DNA of 64,000 nt from the NCBI GenBank assembly GCA_012103455.1, contig WLWT01000001.1, positions 3,913,288 to 3,977,287 on the forward strand. Direction: 5' to 3'. The translations under genes were made by a program, and so were the position numbers. Positions within the stretch are counted from its first letter, which is position 1. Each line of letters begins with the position of its first letter. Under the pieces are notes generated by a model that had not been told where the DNA came from, made no database searches, and saw only the letters and a program-made list of their open reading frames with translations. This DNA comes from Gammaproteobacteria bacterium. Lineage in GTDB: Bacteria > Pseudomonadota > Gammaproteobacteria > HK1. Below, one piece after another: positions 59,368 to 64,000 of this stretch.

Positions 59368-60975
59368 GTGAGCGTTATCCAAACGCAGATCGATGTGCGC
59401 GCCGGGCAGTTCGCCGACAATGCCGCGCACATGGCCGGATTGGTGCAGGACTTGCGCGGGCAGGTGACGCATGTTTGCCTGGGCGGCGGCGAGCGCGCCA
59501 GGCAACGGCACCTGTCCCGGGGCAAACTATTACCGCGCGAGCGGGTGCGCCGCCTGCTCGATCCCGGCACTTCTTTTCTCGAACTATCCCAACTCGCCGC
59601 CCACGGTATGTACGGCGGCGAGGTGCCGGGCGCCGGTATTGTCACCGGGGTTGGCAGGGTCAGCGGCCGGGAGTGCGTCATCGTCGCCAACGATGCCACG
59701 GTCAAGGGCGGTACTTATTATCCGCTGACGGTCAAGAAACATCTGCGTGCCCAAGAGGTGGCGCGGATGAATCATTTACCGTGCATTTATCTGGTGGACT
59801 CCGGCGGCGCGTTTTTGCCCCGCCAAGACGAAGTGTTTCCCGATAGCCAGCATTTTGGCCGCATCTTCTTCAACCAAGCCAATTTATCCGCCGAGGGCGT
59901 GCCACAGATCGCCTCGGTGATGGGCTCGTGCACCGCGGGCGGCGCTTACGTGCCGGCCATGTGCGATGAGAGCGTTATCGTGCGCCGGCAAGGCACTATT
60001 TTCCTAGGCGGCCCGCCGCTGGTGAAAGCGGCCACCGGCGAGGTGGTGAGCGCCGAGGAGTTGGGTGGCGCGCAGGTGCATTGCACAACCTCCGGCGTCA
60101 CCGATCATTACGCGCTGGACGATACCCATGCCATCGCTATAGTGCGCGCTCTTATCGCCCGGCTCAATTGGCAAAAGACCCCGGAGGTGCACTTGCGCTC
60201 TTCCCGGGAACCGAGCTATTCACCGCGCGAATTACACGGCGTCATTCCAGTGGACGTGCGCAAACCCTACGATGTGCGCGAGGTGATCGCGCGGCTGGTC
60301 GATAGCAGTGAATTAGAAGAATTCAAGCAACTGTACGGCACGACTTTAGTGTGCGGTTTCGCCCATCTGTTCGGCATACCCGTGGGCCTTGTGGCCAATA
60401 ACGGTATTTTGTTTTCCGAGTCCGCGCTGAAGGGCGCTCACTTTATCGAGCTTTGCTGCCAGCGCATGATCCCGCTGCTGTTTTTGCAGAATATTACCGG
60501 CTTCATGGTGGGGCAGAAATACGAAGCGGGCGGCATTGCCAAGGACGGTGCCAAGTTGGTGACCGCCGTGGCCACCGCCAAAGTACCCAAGTTGACGCTC
60601 ATTATCGGCGGTAGCTTCGGCGCCGGTAACTACGGCATGTGCGGGCGCGCTTATTCACCGCGGTTTTTGTTCATGTGGCCCAATGCGCGCATCTCCGTGA
60701 TGGGCGGCGAGCAAGCGGCCAGTGTCTTGGCGCAGGTGCGGCGAGACGGTCTGGAAGCACGCGGTGAAGCATGGCCGGCTGCGGAGGAAGAGGCTTTCAA
60801 AGCGCCCATCCGCGCACAATACGAGGAACAAGGCCATCCTTATTACGCCAGCGCGCGGCTGTGGGACGATGGCATCATCGATCCGGCGGACACTAGACGG
60901 GTACTGGGTTTGGCCCTGTACGCCACCTTGAACGCACCCATCGAGAATACCCGCTTCGGCCTTTTCCGTATGTAG
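59368..60975 (+). CDS. liuB: Methylcrotonyl-CoA carboxylase, carboxyltransferase (beta) subunit
   Basis: 535 aa, GTG start at 59368 with GGAGGG just upstream. The subunit transfers CO2 from carboxybiotin to 3-methylcrotonyl-CoA. Family features: GGGERARQRHLSRGKLLPRE, the MCC-beta specific VDSGGAFLPRQDEVFPDSQH with FGRIFFNQANLSA, ASVMGSCTAGGAYVPAMCDE, and the C-terminal GGSFGAGNYGMCGRAYSPRF. The stop TAG (60973-60975) uses the target site and the first base of MITE copy 9. The alpha subunit lies downstream beyond the MITE. Confidence 0.93.
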   Translation: MSVIQTQIDVRAGQFADNAAHMAGLVQDLRGQVTHVCLGGGERARQRHLSRGKLLPRERVRRLLDPGTSFLELSQLAAHGMYGGEVPGAGIVTGVGRVSGRECVIVANDATVKGGTYYPLTVKKHLRAQEVARMNHLPCIYLVDSGGAFLPRQDEVFPDSQHFGRIFFNQANLSAEGVPQIASVMGSCTAGGAYVPAMCDESVIVRRQGTIFLGGPPLVKAATGEVVSAEELGGAQVHCTTSGVTDHYALDDTHAIAIVRALIARLNWQKTPEVHLRSSREPSYSPRELHGVIPVDVRKPYDVREVIARLVDSSELEEFKQLYGTTLVCGFAHLFGIPVGLVANNGILFSESALKGAHFIELCCQRMIPLLFLQNITGFMVGQKYEAGGIAKDGAKLVTAVATAKVPKLTLIIGGSFGAGNYGMCGRAYSPRFLFMWPNARISVMGGEQAASVLAQVRRDGLEARGEAWPAAEEEAFKAPIRAQYEEQGHPYYASARLWDDGIIDPADTRRVLGLALYATLNAPIENTRFGLFRM

Positions 60976-61114
60976 GGCACCTCTAAAAATGCACTTGTTC
61001 CGCGATTGCGGCGTCAGCGCCGTGCTCCAATCCTCAGGTATCACCTATACACTGCGGTTGCGCGCGCGGTGCTTCCTTGCACTCACGAAACAATGACTAT
61101 TGTTAGCGGCGCCC
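60975..61114 (+). mobile_element. MITE family 1, copy 9 (140 bp)
   Basis: Ends GGGCACCTCTAAAAAT and ATTGTTAGCGGCGCCC with a perfect TGTA duplication (60971-60974 and 61115-61118). It lies between the two carboxylase subunit genes, which are normally close, without breaking either frame. Confidence 0.93.
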
Positions 61115-61151
61115 TGTAAATATTTTTAGCAATGCAGGAGTGGCCGTTTAG

Positions 61152-63164
61152 GTGTTCGACAAAATCCTGATCGCGAACCGGGGCGAAATCGCCTGCCGTA
61201 TCGCCCGCACCGCCCGCGCCATGGGTATTCGAACGGTTGGCGTTTACTCCGAAGCCGATGCCGGCGCGCTGCACACCCGGGTGGTGGACGAAGCTGTTTT
61301 CATAGGCCCACCGCCGGCGCGGGAAAGCTATTTGGTTATCGCCAAGATTGTGGCCGCCGCTCAACGCACCGGCGCTCAAGGGATCCATCCGGGTTACGGT
61401 TTTTTATCCGAGAACGCCCAGTTCGCCGAGGCTTGCGCCGGCCAGGGTATTCGGTTCATAGGTCCGCCCGCCGCCGCCATCCGGGCCATGGGCTCTAAAA
61501 GCAAAGCCAAGGCGCTTATGCAAAGCGCGGGCGTACCGGTGGTGCCCGGCTATCACGGCGCCGATCAGTCCATGGCGGTGCTGCGCAGCGAAGCGCTGCG
61601 CATCGGCTACCCGTTGTTGGTCAAAGCCTCCGCCGGTGGCGGTGGCAAGGGTATGCGCATCGTCGAAAACGAGGCCGCACTAGACGATGCCATCGCCAGC
61701 GCGCAACGCGAGGCGAAAGCGAGTTTCGGCGATGACCGGCTGTTGCTGGAGCGCTATTTACACAATCCCCGGCACATAGAAATTCAGCTTTTTTTCGACC
61801 GCCACGGCAACGCAGTCCATCTGTTCGAGCGCGATTGTTCTATTCAACGGCGCTATCAAAAAGTCGTCGAGGAAGCGCCGGCGCCGCAACTCCCCGACGC
61901 TTTGCGCCAGCGTATGTACGAGGCCGCCCTGGCGGCGGGTCGCGCGGTCAACTACGAAGGCGCCGGCACGGTGGAAATGATTACCGCAGCGGGCATGGAC
62001 GGTAGCTACAGCGATTTTTTCTTTATGGAAATGAATACGCGCTTGCAGGTGGAACACCCGGTGACGGAGCTGATCACCGGTATCGATCTGGTGGAATGGC
62101 AACTGCGTGTCGCCGCTGGGGAGACTTTGCCTTTAACGCAAGAGGCCATTGCGCAGCACGGCCATGCCATGGAGGTACGGCTGTACGCCGAGGATCCGGC
62201 GCGCGGCTTTTTACCGGCGGCGGGCTCGATTACAGCGCTGCGCTTTCCTCCTGAAGACGAACATTTCCGCGTTGATACGGGCATCGAGGCGGGCGATACC
62301 ATCAGCGTGCACTACGATCCCATGGTGGCCAAGCTCATCAGTTGGGATACGCATAGGCGCGCGGCTGTCAACCGGTTACGGCAGAAAGTTGCCGCAACCC
62401 ATGTGGGCGGGCTGACCACCAACAGTGGTTTTCTCGCGCGGCTGTTGGGTCATGATGATTTGGCCGCCGGTGCGGTGGATACCGGTTTCCTGGACCGCTT
62501 TGGCGATGCACTGGCACGGCAGCCGAAGGTAGATAACTTCAGTTTGGTGTTGGCGTCTTTGGCGCTGTTGGCGGAGCGGTTATCAACGACCCGCTCCAAC
62601 GCGCTGGCTAGCGCGGAGCCCGACAGCCCCTGGCATCTGGGGGATGGCTGGGCGTTGAACCATGAAAGTAGCGAACAGTTCACGTGGACATCCGCCGACG
62701 ACAGCCACGAGGTGACGGTGCGCTATCCCGACGGGGGCGGGTATGTGATCGCGGTGGCGGATGAATCGTTCGCATGTGAATTCACCGTTGTGACCAATGG
62801 CATGACGCGGGTGACGGTCGCTGGTCATCTGCAACGGCTGCACTATTCCGCCGATGGGCCGGTTATCACGCTACATCTTAGCGACGGTCCGGTAGTGCTG
62901 ACTCTAGACGATCCTTTGCGCAAGATAGCCGGTGAGCAAACGGATACGGGTCAATTGCGGGCGCCTATGCCGGGTAAGATCATCGCCTGTCACGTGAGTG
63001 CCGGGGAGCGGGTCAGCCGGGGTCAGACTTTGCTCGTTTTGGAAGCCATGAAAATGGAGCATGCCATCATCGCACCTCATGACGGGACGGTTGGCGAGGT
63101 GCGGTGCGGTGCTGGGGACTCGGTCGATGAAGGGGTTGAGTTGATCGTTTTGCAGGGGTCTTAG
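61152..63164 (+). CDS. liuD: Methylcrotonyl-CoA carboxylase, biotin-carrying (alpha) subunit
   Basis: 670 aa, GTG start at 61152 with AGGAG at ~61136. Domains: biotin carboxylase (KILIANRGEIACRIARTARA; ATP grasp ASAGGGGKGMRIV; EMNTRLQVEHPVTELITGID), a BT-type linker, and the biotinyl domain at the end with LEAMKMEH carrying the biotinylated lysine. It carboxylates biotin with bicarbonate and ATP. The sequence and pairing with the MCC-type beta subunit favour methylcrotonyl-CoA over propionyl-CoA. It ends the visible operon; methylglutaconyl-CoA hydratase and HMG-CoA lyase genes expected in a liu operon are not in the window. Confidence 0.93.
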   Translation: MFDKILIANRGEIACRIARTARAMGIRTVGVYSEADAGALHTRVVDEAVFIGPPPARESYLVIAKIVAAAQRTGAQGIHPGYGFLSENAQFAEACAGQGIRFIGPPAAAIRAMGSKSKAKALMQSAGVPVVPGYHGADQSMAVLRSEALRIGYPLLVKASAGGGGKGMRIVENEAALDDAIASAQREAKASFGDDRLLLERYLHNPRHIEIQLFFDRHGNAVHLFERDCSIQRRYQKVVEEAPAPQLPDALRQRMYEAALAAGRAVNYEGAGTVEMITAAGMDGSYSDFFFMEMNTRLQVEHPVTELITGIDLVEWQLRVAAGETLPLTQEAIAQHGHAMEVRLYAEDPARGFLPAAGSITALRFPPEDEHFRVDTGIEAGDTISVHYDPMVAKLISWDTHRRAAVNRLRQKVAATHVGGLTTNSGFLARLLGHDDLAAGAVDTGFLDRFGDALARQPKVDNFSLVLASLALLAERLSTTRSNALASAEPDSPWHLGDGWALNHESSEQFTWTSADDSHEVTVRYPDGGGYVIAVADESFACEFTVVTNGMTRVTVAGHLQRLHYSADGPVITLHLSDGPVVLTLDDPLRKIAGEQTDTGQLRAPMPGKIIACHVSAGERVSRGQTLLVLEAMKMEHAIIAPHDGTVGEVRCGAGDSVDEGVELIVLQGS

Positions 63165-63330
63165 GCTAGGCCGTATATGGGAGTAGAACGAGCGCCGGAT
63201 CCTCTGCCGCGGAAGGCGGCGTGAATCCGTCCCTGAAACCTCGGGGGCTGCATCCATGTGGCCCACGGTTGCGCGGCAAAGAATCCACCGCGCTACTCTC
63301 TACTAGTGCTTGTGCTCCGCCCGGCTTCGC

Positions 63331-63957
63331 TTATAGCCGGGAAGCGGCGGTGGGGAGGTTCGAGACGCGGTGCATTTCGCCGCAGAAGAAGGCTTGCGGC
63401 TCGTTGAGATAGTCGAGCAACATATCCGTTGCGTCCACGCCCCAGAAAAGTTCTCCGTTGACAATGGCGGTGGGTACGCCGAAAACGCCTACTGCGCAGG
63501 CTTGCTCGGTATTGATGCGTAGCCGACGTTTTACTGAATCCTCGGCAAGCGCTTGCGCGGGAGCGGTGACGCCCACCTGCTCGCAGAGTGTGTTCCACGC
63601 ACCGCAAGGTTGCGGCACCTCGCCCCGCGCCCAGACAAAATCGAAGATCGCGCCCACGCTCTGATGGGTTGCGCCAGAGGCGATGGCCAGGCGTAGAGCC
63701 GGCAAGGGATTGAAAGGATGGGCTGGCGGCACGCGCAAGGGTACGCCGATGGTTTTTGCATACCAGGTGACATAGCGGTAGGTGAATTGCCGTTTTAGCG
63801 GTATTTCCGCCGGACCTTTGTGCTCCCAGTGATTCAACAAACCGGCGAATAATACGGGCCGAAGAGTGATCTTATGTTGCTTCAATTCGGGCAAGCGCTT
63901 GAATTGCAGATAAGCAAAAGGCGAGATGAAATCGAAATACCAATCAATGTTAGCCAT
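63331..63957 (-). CDS. 2-hydroxychromene-2-carboxylate isomerase / DsbA-family protein
   Basis: 208 aa. Thioredoxin-fold with helical insert of the kappa-class GST/HCCA isomerase family: IDWYFDFISPFAYLQFKRLP (with SPFAY in place of a CxxC), PLRVPPAHPFNPLPALRLAI, and the C-terminal GVFGVPTAIVNGELFWGVDA with the cis-Pro. The family uses glutathione for isomerisation in naphthalene-type degradation, but many members have unknown substrates. It is convergent with the carboxylase gene, with a 166-bp gap in which I see nothing else. Confidence 0.87.
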   Translation of the reverse strand: MANIDWYFDFISPFAYLQFKRLPELKQHKITLRPVLFAGLLNHWEHKGPAEIPLKRQFTYRYVTWYAKTIGVPLRVPPAHPFNPLPALRLAIASGATHQSVGAIFDFVWARGEVPQPCGAWNTLCEQVGVTAPAQALAEDSVKRRLRINTEQACAVGVFGVPTAIVNGELFWGVDATDMLLDYLNEPQAFFCGEMHRVSNLPTAASRL

Positions 63958-64000
63958 GGGGATTAATGAGACTCGTTAACGAATATAACTACGGGGGACG

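Noticed and set aside
1..64000. CRISPR array, tRNA, rRNA or prophage structural genes
   Set aside because: I looked for regular direct repeats with unique spacers, cloverleaf-like sequences and phage gene runs and saw none. The repeats found are MITEs and short tandem arrays.

Overview
The window looks like a chromosomal segment of a GC-rich proteobacterium, most likely a gammaproteobacterium. That is a judgement from gene content and protein flavour; no rRNA or tRNA gene was recognised to support it. It combines ordinary metabolic genes, many coenzyme A-linked catabolic genes, several toxin-antitoxin modules, a large conflict-type gene set and an unusual load of broken genes and small non-autonomous mobile elements. 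This mix suits a host-associated or genome-remodelling lineage, but that is inference.

Layout. 0-3.2 kb: partial rhomboid protease, branched-chain aminotransferase, MITE copy 1 and a secreted coiled-coil protein. 3.2-10.9 kb: an oxalyl-CoA decarboxylase remnant beside an intact type III CoA-transferase, a broken second CoA-transferase, an AbiE toxin-antitoxin island, a chimeric thioesterase gene, gamma carbonic anhydrase, a VOC protein, a metallopeptidase and a YbaK-type deacylase. 10.9-23.3 kb: PA2779-like protein, haloalkane dehalogenase, a DoxX-DoxX-NDH-2 fusion, PhyH dioxygenase, a general L-amino-acid ABC transporter (aapJQMP), an aminotransferase, a Kef-type antiporter and a GNAT enzyme. 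23.3-34.5 kb: moeA, a decayed SNF2/SWIM pair, then a three-gene minus-strand operon (secreted TPR protein, triple TIR-like protein, nSTAND ATPase with WD40 repeats), followed by a MORN-repeat C13 peptidase pseudogene carrying two 99-bp MITEs. 34.5-39.9 kb: acetoacetyl-CoA synthetase, an acyl-CoA ligase, a ferredoxin-like protein and an NRDE protein.

From 39.9 kb on, a branched-chain acyl-CoA catabolic locus dominates. A 6.3-kb block (icmF, MerR/LiuR-type regulator, isovaleryl-CoA dehydrogenase, MITE, thiolase) occurs twice in direct orientation, offset by exactly 11,824 bp. Copy 1 (39891-46187) ends inside the thiolase and lacks its last catalytic cysteine. Copy 2 (51715-58011) runs on into a second acyl-CoA dehydrogenase and both methylcrotonyl-CoA carboxylase subunits. 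The 5.5 kb between the copies holds gene fragments (Ig/cyclophilin surface protein, CHC2 primase, RHS repeats) and intact toxin-antitoxin genes (DUF3368/UPF0175, HicBA), punctuated by MITEs.

Three signals cut across the window. First, nine copies of a ~140-bp MITE and two of a 99-bp MITE share the same ends (GGGCACCTCTAA) and, in most copies, perfect 4-bp target duplications. Second, short tandem repeats (units of 14-17 bp, 2-4 copies) sit repeatedly at gene ends, several containing the stop codon. Third, the perfect palindrome CGTTTACGTAAACG lies in each icmF/liuR divergent promoter.
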